Assembly: GCF_047272945.1 (NCBI RefSeq)
Contig: NZ_JBKOPS010000016.1
Span: 1 to 64,000, forward strand
Direction of reading: 5' to 3'
Origin: Rubrolithibacter danxiaensis
GTDB lineage: Bacteria; Bacteroidota; Bacteroidia; Sphingobacteriales; Sphingobacteriaceae
Length of the DNA stretch: 64,000 nucleotides
The first letter of the stretch is position 1. The number at the start of each line of letters is the position of its first letter. The notes beneath the pieces are model-generated. The model had not been told where the DNA came from, made no database searches, and saw nothing but the letters and a program-made list of their open reading frames with translations. A program made the position numbers and the translations under genes. This document shows positions 8,667 to 17,234 of this stretch, in pieces.

Positions 8667-8714
8667 GTAATTCCTTAAGATTTATTCCCTTACCAATAAA
8701 GCATAACATTTATT

Positions 8715-10301
8715 ATGTCTTATCCTGAAATAGAAAAAAGAAAAACATTTGCAATCATTAGTCACCCCGATGCCGGTAAAACAACTTTAACGGAAAAATT
8801 TCTACTTTTCGGGGGTGCAATCAATACAGCCGGGGCGGTTAAAAGAAACAAGGCGAACCAGAATACCACCTCCGACTTTATGGAAATTGAAAAGCAAAGG
8901 GGAATTTCGGTTGCTACTTCGGTGATGGGATTTGAATATAAAGGAAAAAGGATCAATATCCTGGATACTCCCGGTCACAAAGATTTTGCTGAAGATACCT
9001 ATCGTACCCTTTCTGCCGTAGATAGTGTTATCCTTGTTGTTGACAGTGTAAAAGGAGTTGAGGAACAAACAGAAAAACTGATGGAAGTATGCCGCATGCG
9101 TAACACTCCCGTTATTGTTTTCATAAACAAGCTTGACCGTGAAGGTAAAGACCCTTTTGACCTGCTGGATGAAATAGAAAACAAGCTGAATATAAGTGTA
9201 TGTCCGCTTTCATGGCCCATTGGGCAGGGGCACACGTTTAAAGGGGTTTATAACATCTACAATAATCAACTGAATCTTTTTGAACCGGATAAATCAAAGG
9301 TTACCGAACCTGTTATACAAGTTACTGACTTACACGATCCTATACTTGCTACTCATTTACAACCCAAGCAGCTGGTTAAGCTACAGGAAGATAAAGAACT
9401 TGTTGAAGGTATTTATGGTGAGCTCGACAAGGAAATGTATTTAGAAGGCCTGTTAGCACCGGTATTTTTTGGAAGTGCAATTAACAATTTTGGAATCAGA
9501 GAGCTTTTAGAGACATTTATTGAAATAGCTCCGAGCCCCAAAAGTCGGGAAGCCAACGAGCGTATGGTTGAGGCAACGGAAAAAAATCTGACTGGATTTA
9601 TATTCAAAATCCATGCAAACCTCGACCCCAATCACCGTGACCGTATTGCTTTTCTAAGAATCTGTTCAGGCAAATTTGAAAGGAATACCTTCTATTACCA
9701 TACGCGTTTAAATAAGAAACTTAAATTCTCCAACCCCATGGACTTCATGGCCAACGAAAAAAGCTTAGTTGAACAAGCATGGCCCGGAGACGTGGTAGGA
9801 TTGCATGATACGGGAAATTTTAAGATTGGCGACACCTTGACAGAGGGAGAAAATTTACAGTTTAAAGGAATACCGAGTTTTTCGCCGGAAATTTTCAAAG
9901 AGGTTGAAAACCGCGATCCCCTAAAAACCAAACAATTAGAAAAAGGCATTCAGCAACTTACAGAAGAAGGTGTAGCACAATTATTTGTACAGCAACCGGG
10001 AAACAGAAAAATAATCGGCACAGTTGGCGAACTTCAGTTCGAAGTAATCAGTTTTAGGCTGGAACACGAATACGGCGCAAAATGTGCCTTCAGAATGCTT
10101 CCTTTTAAAAAATCAAGCTGGCTTACTGCTACAGACAAGAAAAACCTGCAGGAGATCGTTCAACGCCGGGCATCTAATATTGCTTACGACAAAGAAGGAA
10201 ATCCGGTATTTCTGGCTGATAACGACTGGGCGATAAATCTGGCTAAAAGAGATTTTCCGGATGTTGAGTTTCATGCCACTTCGGAATTTAAGCGAGGATA
10301 A
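8715..10301 (+). CDS. prfC: Peptide chain release factor 3
   Basis: A 528-residue translational GTPase that removes RF1/RF2 from ribosomes after termination. The P-loop SHPDAGKTT is at about 16-24, the switch I phrase SDFMEIEKQRGISV follows, DTPGHKDF is near 77-84 and NKLDRE near 137-142, in the EF-G/RF3 order. The switch I form MEIEKQRGISV marks RF3 rather than EF-G or TypA. Length matches the family. The ATG start fits the usual SYPEIEKRKTFAIISHPDAG opening. It ends 12 bases before a convergent gene with no obvious terminator in between. Confidence 0.95.
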   Translation: MSYPEIEKRKTFAIISHPDAGKTTLTEKFLLFGGAINTAGAVKRNKANQNTTSDFMEIEKQRGISVATSVMGFEYKGKRINILDTPGHKDFAEDTYRTLSAVDSVILVVDSVKGVEEQTEKLMEVCRMRNTPVIVFINKLDREGKDPFDLLDEIENKLNISVCPLSWPIGQGHTFKGVYNIYNNQLNLFEPDKSKVTEPVIQVTDLHDPILATHLQPKQLVKLQEDKELVEGIYGELDKEMYLEGLLAPVFFGSAINNFGIRELLETFIEIAPSPKSREANERMVEATEKNLTGFIFKIHANLDPNHRDRIAFLRICSGKFERNTFYYHTRLNKKLKFSNPMDFMANEKSLVEQAWPGDVVGLHDTGNFKIGDTLTEGENLQFKGIPSFSPEIFKEVENRDPLKTKQLEKGIQQLTEEGVAQLFVQQPGNRKIIGTVGELQFEVISFRLEHEYGAKCAFRMLPFKKSSWLTATDKKNLQEIVQRRASNIAYDKEGNPVFLADNDWAINLAKRDFPDVEFHATSEFKRG

Positions 10302-10313
10302 TCTTGCCCCTGA

Positions 10314-10826
10314 TTATGCTTTTTCTGCTTTAAGCATACGTATCATTGGCCCAAAAAGCATGCGTTTTGATAATGCATTTATTGTTTGGGCTATGCGTTT
10401 GGTTTTTGTCGGTTCAGTTTTTGCGCTTTCAATCCAGTTAATGAAGTAACTTTGGTTTGATTTGGAGAGGCCATTGAAAAATTGAAACGCTTCTGCGTCA
10501 TCTTCGAGGCAAACCATTAAATCAGGAGGAATCTTTATAGAAAATTCAAAATCTGCTTCCAGTTTTACACGTACCAATGCTCCGGCACGTTTTCCAATAC
10601 CTTTTCTAAATTTTTCATTCAGCGCCATTATAAAATTCCCCTCTCCCATTGGAAGCAAGGCAACACCGGATATGGAATACGCATCTAAACACCCTTTAAC
10701 CCTGAAAGTCTGTTTGTTTCCCGGCTTTAGCTGCTGAGCAATATCTGCAGGAATTTCAATATAGGTCCAGCCGGTTTTTTCACCTTGCTCCTCAAACTGT
10801 AGTATCAATGTATCGAACTCAATCAT
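10314..10826 (-). CDS. DUF1905 / YdeI-type protein
   Basis: A 170-residue protein with an N-terminal DUF1905 beta-barrel (about residues 5-95, with WTYIEIP and RVKGCLDAYSISGVALLPMGEGNF) and a C-terminal helical YdeI/OmpD-associated segment (about 100-165: PPDLMVCLEDDAEAFQFFNGLSKSNQSYFINWI, then RIAQTINALSK). Proteins with this pair are common in Bacteroidota; a link to bacteriocin protection is only by name and has not been shown for this architecture. There is no signal peptide, so it is cytosolic. It begins six bases after the stop of the SRPBCC gene upstream, so they are one operon. Confidence 0.8.
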   Translation of the reverse strand: MIEFDTLILQFEEQGEKTGWTYIEIPADIAQQLKPGNKQTFRVKGCLDAYSISGVALLPMGEGNFIMALNEKFRKGIGKRAGALVRVKLEADFEFSIKIPPDLMVCLEDDAEAFQFFNGLSKSNQSYFINWIESAKTEPTKTKRIAQTINALSKRMLFGPMIRMLKAEKA

Positions 10827-10832
10827 ACCAGC

Positions 10833-11213
10833 CTATTCTTCATAAAACTCCCGAAGTGAAGCAAAATAAGTATGCTCCCACCCTTCTTTAATATCGGCAT
10901 AATCGTTATCGGGAATATTTGAGTGTCGCAATTCCACAGAAGTTCCATGTTTATCAGGATGAAGGATAATAGTTACTATTGATTCCTGTTCCTGATCTCC
11001 GAAATACCATTGCTGTACAATTTTCTTATTTTCAATAAACTCTATATTTTTTCCTGCAATACTTCCATCCCACAAAGAAAACTCCGTACCAGGCACAGCT
11101 GCCATTTCTGCATGTTCTCCCGTCCATAAATGAAGTGTTGCTTCGTTTGTAAGGGCAAGATAAACTTCTTCGGGGGTAGCCGGAATGAGAAAATATTTTT
11201 TAAAATCTTTCAT
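10833..11213 (-). CDS. SRPBCC / AHSA1-type START-like protein
   Basis: A 126-residue protein of the SRPBCC superfamily, AHSA1-like branch. The opening KKYFLIPATPEEVYLALTNEATLHLWTG is the usual first strand and helix of this fold, and the C-terminal helix EGWEHTYFASLREFYEE closes the hydrophobic pocket. Such proteins bind small hydrophobic ligands or act as co-chaperones; the ligand is unknown. It is the upstream partner of the DUF1905/YdeI gene (six-base gap), a pairing that suggests a shared stress-related role, by inference only. The ATG start is clear. Confidence 0.82.
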   Translation of the reverse strand: MKDFKKYFLIPATPEEVYLALTNEATLHLWTGEHAEMAAVPGTEFSLWDGSIAGKNIEFIENKKIVQQWYFGDQEQESIVTIILHPDKHGTSVELRHSNIPDNDYADIKEGWEHTYFASLREFYEE

Positions 11214-11310
11214 AAATCGCTTTTTGCAATTTTATTAATCCTTTTTATTTATTTTGTTAAAAATCGGATTTCTTTTTTATCGAAACCATTCTCTCTTTTA
11301 ATCAGGAACC

Positions 11311-12228
11311 ATGAAAAAATTCTTTATTATTCTTTTTCTTATCGCCGGAAATTTATATCCTGTTATGTCGCAAACTGTTTTACCTCTGTATCCAGATAAA
11401 ATTCCTAATTCAATTAAAACTGCTAATGAAGAAATCAGTGACAAAAATAATCCCCGGCCCTTTATACTTAAAGTATCACAACCAACATTAACCGTTTTCC
11501 TTCCCGAAAAAAGTAAATCAACAGGAACAGCAGTGGTAATTTGCCCGGGTGGAGGATACAGCGGGCTGGCCATTGAACATGAGGGATATGAGGTAGCAAA
11601 GGAATTTAATAAGATAGGGGTTGCTGCATTTGTATTAAAATATCGCATACCTGATACGAAAACAATGCAGGATAAAACTATCGGGCCTTTACAGGACGCC
11701 CAACAGGCTATTAAAATGGTTCGCCAGCGGGCAAAAAAGTGGGCAATTGATGCCGGAAAAGTTGGAATCATGGGTTTCTCAGCCGGAGGACACCTTGCTT
11801 CTACTGCAGGCACTCATTTTAATAAAGCGGTGATTGAAAATAAAGAAGGTATCAGCTTAAGGCCAGACTTTATGATTTTAATTTATCCTGTAATCAGCTT
11901 TCAGGATAACCTTACTCACATGGGATCAAGAAATAACCTGATAGGTGAAAATCCACCGAAAGAAACTAAAGATCTATACTCCAATGAACTGCAGGTTAAT
12001 AAAGAAACGCCTCCTTCATTTCTGGTACATGCAGGCGATGATGATGTGGTTAAAGTTGAAAATTCGTTATTCTTTTATAATTCCTTACATAAAGCAGGAG
12101 TGCCTGCAGGAATGATTATCTACCCGAAAGGCGGACATGGCTTTGGCCTGGTAAATCCAACCACTGACAACCGTTGGTTCAATGCCTGTGCCGACTGGTT
12201 AAAGAGCAGCAATCTGCTGAAAAAGTAG
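11311..12228 (+). CDS. Exported alpha/beta hydrolase
   Basis: A 305-residue hydrolase of the acetyl-xylan esterase/BD-FAE-like type. Residues 1-20 are a signal peptide (KKFFIILFLIAGNLYPVMSQ). The oxyanion loop CPGGGY is at 78-83, and the nucleophile is Ser157 in GFSAGGH. The acid is in HAGDDDVV and the catalytic His in KGGHGFG near the C-terminus, so the triad is complete. Members deacetylate plant polysaccharides or related esters in the periplasm or outside the cell. It is the second exported esterase in the window (the other is at 5795-6667) and belongs to a different family. Confidence 0.85.
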   Translation: MKKFFIILFLIAGNLYPVMSQTVLPLYPDKIPNSIKTANEEISDKNNPRPFILKVSQPTLTVFLPEKSKSTGTAVVICPGGGYSGLAIEHEGYEVAKEFNKIGVAAFVLKYRIPDTKTMQDKTIGPLQDAQQAIKMVRQRAKKWAIDAGKVGIMGFSAGGHLASTAGTHFNKAVIENKEGISLRPDFMILIYPVISFQDNLTHMGSRNNLIGENPPKETKDLYSNELQVNKETPPSFLVHAGDDDVVKVENSLFFYNSLHKAGVPAGMIIYPKGGHGFGLVNPTTDNRWFNACADWLKSSNLLKK

Positions 12229-12279
12229 ATAAATATTTTTCTGCCCACAACTTCTTTTAGCGCTTGGGGTTACAATAGC

Positions 12280-13410
12280 ATGCGTAAGCTTTTACAAAAA
12301 CTATTAAGAAAGCCGGTAAGCTACCTGGCAGAAAAATATGCCTCCAGACCTGATCAAACACGTGTTCACGAATCACTTACACAACTTTACAATCACATTG
12401 TAACCAATCCTGGCAAAAAAGGTCCCGTTATCCGCTTCACGAATAAGGAAAAGTACATTATTCTTTCAGATCAGCATAAAGGAGCTAAAGACGGATCGGA
12501 TGATTTTGCTTTTGCCGAAAACAATTACCTTTCAGCTTTAACCTGTTACAATAAAAACAATTTTTGTTTTATAAGCCTCGGAGACAGCGAAGAGCTTTGG
12601 GAAAACAGCCTGGAAGCAGTAAAAAAGAACAATACAGCTTCTTTTGAGAAAGAAAAAGTATTTGCTGAAAGAGATGCTTTTATAAAGATTTTCGGCAATC
12701 ATGATCTCTATTGGGACAATGATCCGCTGGCCTCCTTCAACCTCGAATCTATCTACAAACAAAAGGTAAAAATATACGAAGGTTTAATTTTAAAAACTTC
12801 AATAAAAGGAAAAGAACTGACTTTCTTTCTTACTCACGGTCACCAGGGCGACTTGCAGAGTGATGGAAACTGGTTCAGTAAGTGGTTTGTAGCTACTATA
12901 TGGGCTCCGCTTCAAATTTACCTTCGTTTAAATCTGAATACTCCTGCATACGATGATCATTTAAAAACTGCTCACAATAGGTTTATGTACGATTGGGCTG
13001 CAAAACAAAAAAATGTAGCACTGATTACCGGGCATACGCATCAGCCTGTTTTTGTTTCATTGACACTGCTTGAAGGGTTATACCGACAGTTAGCAATAGC
13101 AAAAGAAGCTAACCTGAAGGAAAAAATAGAAAAACTGAACGAAGAACTTAAAAACAGGGTAAAACGAGGTGAAGTAATTCCTGATTTCACTGCCTATAAA
13201 CCAACTTATTTCAATACCGGGTGCTGCTGTTTTAATGACGGAGATATCACGGGAATAGAAATTGAGAATGGCTTCATCAGGTTGATTAAATGGGAATATA
13301 ATGAAAATAAAACTTCAGTTAGGGTATTATTAGATGAGATTGAACTTGAATGTTTATTAGATAAACAAGGAGTTTTAGAACAAAAAAATGATTTAAAAGA
13401 AAAAATTTAA
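12280..13410 (+). CDS. Calcineurin-like metallophosphoesterase
   Basis: A 376-residue metallophosphoesterase with all metal-binding blocks in order: SDQHKGAKDG, LGDSEELWE, FGNHDLYWD, THGHQGD and TGHTHQP. The usual first block is DxH; here it is SDQH, which keeps Asp and His. There is no signal peptide or membrane segment, so it is probably cytosolic or peripheral. The C-terminal third is charged and partly coiled (KEANLKEKIEKLNEELKNRVKRG), followed by FNTGCCCFNDGDITGIE. The substrate (nucleotide, phospholipid precursor or other phosphoester) cannot be told. It starts 51 bases after the hydrolase gene and may share its transcript. Confidence 0.85.
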   Translation: MRKLLQKLLRKPVSYLAEKYASRPDQTRVHESLTQLYNHIVTNPGKKGPVIRFTNKEKYIILSDQHKGAKDGSDDFAFAENNYLSALTCYNKNNFCFISLGDSEELWENSLEAVKKNNTASFEKEKVFAERDAFIKIFGNHDLYWDNDPLASFNLESIYKQKVKIYEGLILKTSIKGKELTFFLTHGHQGDLQSDGNWFSKWFVATIWAPLQIYLRLNLNTPAYDDHLKTAHNRFMYDWAAKQKNVALITGHTHQPVFVSLTLLEGLYRQLAIAKEANLKEKIEKLNEELKNRVKRGEVIPDFTAYKPTYFNTGCCCFNDGDITGIEIENGFIRLIKWEYNENKTSVRVLLDEIELECLLDKQGVLEQKNDLKEKI

Positions 13411-13471
13411 CCTAAAAGAAAACATATCGGTAATTTTATTGTTACATCTACAACCAACTAAACCTGCTGAT

Positions 13472-13564
13472 ATGAAAATTCTATTATTCAGAGCATCTTT
13501 TTATATGATGATTATTATGTTATCGATAATAACATCTTACATCCTGTGGAAGATAATTATTTGA
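13472..13564 (+). CDS. Putative 30-aa single-pass membrane peptide
   Basis: A 30-codon ATG frame (MKILLFRASFYMMIIMLSII...) with a basic first turn and one hydrophobic span of about 20 residues ending WKIII. It fills the gap between the phosphoesterase gene and the terminator at 13590. Composition is that of a small membrane protein, but such a short frame could arise by chance in AT-rich DNA, and no homology can be claimed. Confidence 0.35.
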   Translation: MKILLFRASFYMMIIMLSIITSYILWKIII

Positions 13565-13589
13565 TAAAATTTCTTTTGCTGGTATTATA

Positions 13590-13630
13590 GAAAATTAACA
13601 GGGAGGCAACGATCTCCCCGTTAATTTTTC
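13590..13630. terminator. Bidirectional intrinsic terminator
   Basis: A hairpin of about 16 bp with one A-C mismatch (GAAAATTAAC-AGGGAG at 13590-13605 against CTCCCC-GTTAATTTTTC at 13614-13630) and T/A runs on both sides. It lies between the phosphoesterase region (+) and the catalase gene (-). Confidence 0.85.
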
Positions 13631-13640
13631 TACAGAAATT

Positions 13641-15275
13641 TTAATATGGTTTTGATTCCCTGGATTTCTCTTCCGCTTCCTCAACCGCGGTGTGCGAAGA
13701 AGTTGAACCAATGGGTCCTTTTTCAATACTTTCGCTTGCATTCTTCAGTCCTTCTGCCACACGCCTTCCATATTCAGGGTCGCACTTACTGAACATTTCA
13801 ATCATTTTATCCTGAATATGTTTTTGAGTTGGCTTTAATGTATTTACCAGGTTTTTAATCAGGTCATCCCGTTCCCAATCCTCAAATATTCTGAAGCGTT
13901 CTCCGGCTTGTTTAAAATCATTCGTCCGGTCTATTTTTTGCCTAACCAGAGGAGCATTATATTGGGGAGTATAATCTTTTCCTGCTTTTGGTGCTTCCTG
14001 TAAACCGTTTAAAGAAGACGGTTCATAATTTACGTGCGGATTTACGCCGGGTACCATGTCCTGGTGGTAAGCCATTTGTCCATCCCGCTGATTGGTAGCT
14101 ACGTGCGTTTTTGGAGCATTTATAGGCAGTTGCAAATAATTAGTTCCTACACGGTAGCGCTGCGTATCGGAATAAGAAAAAGTACGCCCCTGCAACATTT
14201 TATCATCCGAAAATTCCAGTCCGTCAACTAAAACTCCGGTACCAAAAGCCGCTTGTTCCACTTCAGCAAAATAATTTTCCGGATTTTTATTTAATACCAT
14301 TTTCCCCACGGGCAAAAATGGAAACTGGTCTTCGGGCCATATTTTAGTATCATCTAACGGATCAAAATCCAGTTCAGGATGTTCATCATCACTCATCACC
14401 TGGATACAAAGTTCCCATTCCGGATAATTTCCCTGTTCTATTGCTTCATAAAGGTCCTGCGTTGCATGATTAAAGTTCTTTCCCTGGATATCCTGAGCGT
14501 CCTCCTGCGTTAAATTTTTAATTCCCTGCAAAGGCTCCCAGTGGTATTTCACTAATACAGCCTGTCCATCCTTATTCACCCACTTATAAGTATTTACTCC
14601 CGATCCCTGCATTTGCCGGTAGTTTGCAGGAATGCCCCAGGGCGAAAAAACAAAAGTCACCATGTGCATCGCTTCGGGTGTATTGCTAATGAAATCGAAG
14701 ATGCGCTCACCATCCTGCTGATTTGTAACCGGGTCGGGCTTAAAGGCATGAATCAGATCAGGAAACTTAATCGCATCACGAATGAAGAAAACTTTAAGAT
14801 TATTCCCAACAAGGTCCCAATTGCCATCTTCCGTATAAAATTTAACGGCAAAACCGCGGGGATCCCGTAATGTTTCCGGCGAATGTCCGCCATGCGTTAC
14901 CGTTGAAAAGCGAACAAAAACGGGTGTTCTTTTACCTTTTTCCTGCATTAGCTTTGCCCTTGTGTACTTCGATGCAGGTTCATTTCCAACTGTTCCATAG
15001 GCTTCAAAATATCCGTGTGCCCCAGCCCCTCTTGCGTGTACAACTCTTTCGGGAACACGTTCCCTGTCAAAATGTGAGATCTTTTCAAGAAACTGGTAAT
15101 TTTCTAAAGTTGCAGGGCCCCTGTTTCCAACAGTTCGCAAATTTTGATTGTCTGTCACCGGATGCCCCTGCCGGGTTGTAAGCGTGTTCGATACTTGCTG
15201 TGAATCATTTCCTTTAGATTCCATGTCTTTTTGTGGATCGCTCTGATCCGGGCTTAAATTTTGTTCAGGATTCAT
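13641..15275 (-). CDS. katA: Catalase (monofunctional, haem)
   Basis: A 544-residue catalase that splits hydrogen peroxide to water and oxygen. The distal His80 is in VVHARGAGAHG, Asn158 in DLVGNNLKVFF, and the proximal haem ligand Tyr368 in RTFSYSDTQRY. These and the length place it with the small-subunit catalases. It carries an N-terminal stretch of about 45 polar residues rich in Gln, Asp, Asn and Ser and a short charged C-terminal tail, both likely disordered. There is no signal peptide. No peroxide-regulator site could be recognised upstream. It is convergent with the phosphoesterase gene across a good terminator. Confidence 0.96.
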   Translation of the reverse strand: MNPEQNLSPDQSDPQKDMESKGNDSQQVSNTLTTRQGHPVTDNQNLRTVGNRGPATLENYQFLEKISHFDRERVPERVVHARGAGAHGYFEAYGTVGNEPASKYTRAKLMQEKGKRTPVFVRFSTVTHGGHSPETLRDPRGFAVKFYTEDGNWDLVGNNLKVFFIRDAIKFPDLIHAFKPDPVTNQQDGERIFDFISNTPEAMHMVTFVFSPWGIPANYRQMQGSGVNTYKWVNKDGQAVLVKYHWEPLQGIKNLTQEDAQDIQGKNFNHATQDLYEAIEQGNYPEWELCIQVMSDDEHPELDFDPLDDTKIWPEDQFPFLPVGKMVLNKNPENYFAEVEQAAFGTGVLVDGLEFSDDKMLQGRTFSYSDTQRYRVGTNYLQLPINAPKTHVATNQRDGQMAYHQDMVPGVNPHVNYEPSSLNGLQEAPKAGKDYTPQYNAPLVRQKIDRTNDFKQAGERFRIFEDWERDDLIKNLVNTLKPTQKHIQDKMIEMFSKCDPEYGRRVAEGLKNASESIEKGPIGSTSSHTAVEEAEEKSRESKPY

Positions 15276-15427
15276 AATTCAGGATTTAAAGATGAAAGAG
15301 ATAAAGAATTTTGATGCAAATAAAACACTCTCTTTTTACACCTGTTTGATCTTTCTGATTATAAAACTTTATGGCTCATTACTAATATCTATAAGAGTAC
15401 AAGCAGGCTAAATGAGGTTTTTTTATG

Positions 15428-15435
15428 TAGTTTTG
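15428..15435 (+). promoter_or_regulatory. -7 promoter motif TAGTTTTG
   Basis: Exact TAnnTTTG match 22 bases before the ATG of the Smr-domain gene. No -33 TTG is seen at the usual distance. Confidence 0.45.
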
Positions 15436-15457
15436 ATTCTTTCAATTTTTTTAAAAT

Positions 15458-16399
15458 ATGAAATTTAAGCTGGGAGATTTTGTACGTTTTGTTGATGAAC
15501 GCCGGGAAGGATATGTAACAAAAATTTTCGATGAACAAACGATTGGTGTAACCGGAGAGGATGATTTTGAAATACCTGTTTTAGCTTCAAAGGTTACTTT
15601 TATTCAGGGCAGAAAACTTTCGGATACGGAAGAAAATAAAACAGAAGAAGCAATACCCGCAGAAGAATTTCAAACAAAGGGAATTTTTTTGGCTCTTATT
15701 ACCGATCAGCGTATCGGCTCTGTTGTTCACTTTCACGTAGTAAACGAAACATCTTTTCAGTTGTTGTTGAGTTTTACCAGCGAAAAACCGAATCAGTATA
15801 AGGGAGAATTTGCAGGTATAATAGCCCCTCAATCATCTGCAAACGTATTTTCTGCTAATTTAAACGAACTTGGCAACTGGCCTAAGTTTTATATAAAAGC
15901 GCTTTATTTTAGCAGACAGAACCAGAAACCACCCGAACCACTGTTATGGGAAGAGAAATTTAAAGCGAAAGATTTTGCGGGTGCAAAAAAACAAGTAGCC
16001 TTATTAAACCAGCAAGGATGGAGCTTTAAATTAGATAAAGAAGATCTGGTAATTGATGCGGAGAAATTAAAAGAAAGCTTTTATAAACCTGCGGAAAAAA
16101 AAAAGGAAATTGAAAAACCTGCCAGGGAGATAGATTTACATATTGAAAAGCTTCGTGACGATTATCAGTTTCTCAGTAAAACAGAAATTTTAAATACGCA
16201 GCTTGACAAGTTTAAGAAAAGTCTGGATGCCGCTATTGTTCATAAATTACCTTCGCTCGTTTTCATTCATGGCATAGGAAACGGCACACTTAGAAACGAA
16301 ATTCATAAGCTTTTAGGAAAGCACCAGCAGGTAAAAACCTTTATGGATGCAAGAAAAGAAAAGTTCGGTTACGGTGCTACGGAAGTTATATTAAAATAA
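15458..16399 (+). CDS. DUF2027 and Smr domain protein
   Basis: A 313-residue protein with a small SH3-like N-terminal segment (about 1-50, KLGDFVRFVDERREGYVTKI), a DUF2027 region (about 70-200) and a C-terminal Smr domain (about 225-313). The Smr domain shows its DLH start (EIDLHIEKL), the HGIGNGTLRNEI motif and the GYGATEVILK end. Smr domains nick or cut nucleic acids in MutS2 and related proteins; the LDxHG-like and HGxGxG elements are present, so nuclease activity is possible. This architecture is typical of Bacteroidota. The stop is directly next to the stop of the convergent YjbR gene (no gap). Confidence 0.87.
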   Translation: MKFKLGDFVRFVDERREGYVTKIFDEQTIGVTGEDDFEIPVLASKVTFIQGRKLSDTEENKTEEAIPAEEFQTKGIFLALITDQRIGSVVHFHVVNETSFQLLLSFTSEKPNQYKGEFAGIIAPQSSANVFSANLNELGNWPKFYIKALYFSRQNQKPPEPLLWEEKFKAKDFAGAKKQVALLNQQGWSFKLDKEDLVIDAEKLKESFYKPAEKKKEIEKPAREIDLHIEKLRDDYQFLSKTEILNTQLDKFKKSLDAAIVHKLPSLVFIHGIGNGTLRNEIHKLLGKHQQVKTFMDARKEKFGYGATEVILK

Positions 16400-16723
16400 T
16401 CAGTTCTTCCCCCGAACCAGTTCGTAAGAGTGATCGATCATTTCTAATACCAGTGAAGAATTAATTGACCCATCAATAACAACGGTATTCCAGTGTTTTT
16501 TATTCATGTGGAATCCCGGCTTAACGGCATCGTGTTCTTCCCTAAGTTGTATCGCCCTCTCGGGATCACATTTAACATTAAATTGTAAAGGCGAACTGCT
16601 AAGTCCGGTAAGAAGGAATATTTTTCCCTTAACCTTAAATACAAGTGTGTCTTCTCCAAAAGGGAAACCTTCTTCTGCATCTTTTTTTGACAAACAATAT
16701 TCACGTAATTCTTCAATATTCAT
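16400..16723 (-). CDS. MmcQ/YjbR family protein
   Basis: A 107-residue protein with the CyaY-like fold of the MmcQ/YjbR family. Typical phrases are EEGFPFGEDTLVFKVKGKIF near the N-terminus and KPGFHMNKKHWNTVVIDG in the second half. It is often annotated as DNA-binding, but the evidence for that across the family is thin. The frame is open three codons further to a TTG at 16732; the ATG at 16723 (MNIEELREYCL) is the more likely start. The gene abuts the convergent Smr gene. Confidence 0.85.
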   Translation of the reverse strand: MNIEELREYCLSKKDAEEGFPFGEDTLVFKVKGKIFLLTGLSSSPLQFNVKCDPERAIQLREEHDAVKPGFHMNKKHWNTVVIDGSINSSLVLEMIDHSYELVRGKN

Positions 16724-16763
16724 ACAGATCAAATTAAAGAAGAATTCTGAAAATTCATTCTAA

Positions 16764-17075
16764 TTAAAAATACTGTGTATTAATTTTTTTGATGGGAGAT
16801 ATGAATACATTACCCGAATCCTTCAGTGTATGTTTTGATTTAAGAAGATGCAGGGGAATACCAGAAATGATATACTGATTCATCTTTTCACTAACCGGAA
16901 CTCTTTTTATTGAATCTGCTTTCCGATCCAGAAGGATACTGTTTTTACGAAAAGCGTGTAAAATTTTCTTTTCTGGTCGTGCTGAATCAGAACGCTTCGA
17001 TTCTTTTTTTGAACAGGCTTCATGAAAGACAAAAAATACTGCGAAAACGAAAAGAAAGAAGTAATAATTTTTCAT
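16764..17075 (-). CDS. Small lipoprotein, unknown
   Basis: A 103-residue protein starting at ATG 17075 (MKNYYFFLFVFAVFF). The hydrophobic N-terminus ends at FHEACSKK, which is a weak lipobox with the acceptor Cys about residue 21. The remainder is basic and Lys/Ser-rich with no domain I recognise. The frame is open 13 codons further upstream, but that part lacks a signal-like start. A surface- or periplasm-facing lipoprotein is inferred; the function is unknown. Confidence 0.55.
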   Translation of the reverse strand: MKNYYFFLFVFAVFFVFHEACSKKESKRSDSARPEKKILHAFRKNSILLDRKADSIKRVPVSEKMNQYIISGIPLHLLKSKHTLKDSGNVFISPIKKINTQYF

Positions 17076-17234
17076 AGCTTGGTATAGATAACACTTCCCA
17101 TAATTACACTCCAATAAATCAGCATACTATGAAATGAAACAAGGCATGAAGTAACATGTTTTTTACTTAAAATTGCTGTTTATTCTGAACATTAAACTTT
17201 AATCTTGAACCCTCAAATATAAAACCATCATTCT

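Noticed and set aside
11298..11813. 171-codon open frame antisense to the exported hydrolase
   Set aside because: Lies opposite a clear hydrolase with complete triad; sequence has no family features and looks like a shadow frame.
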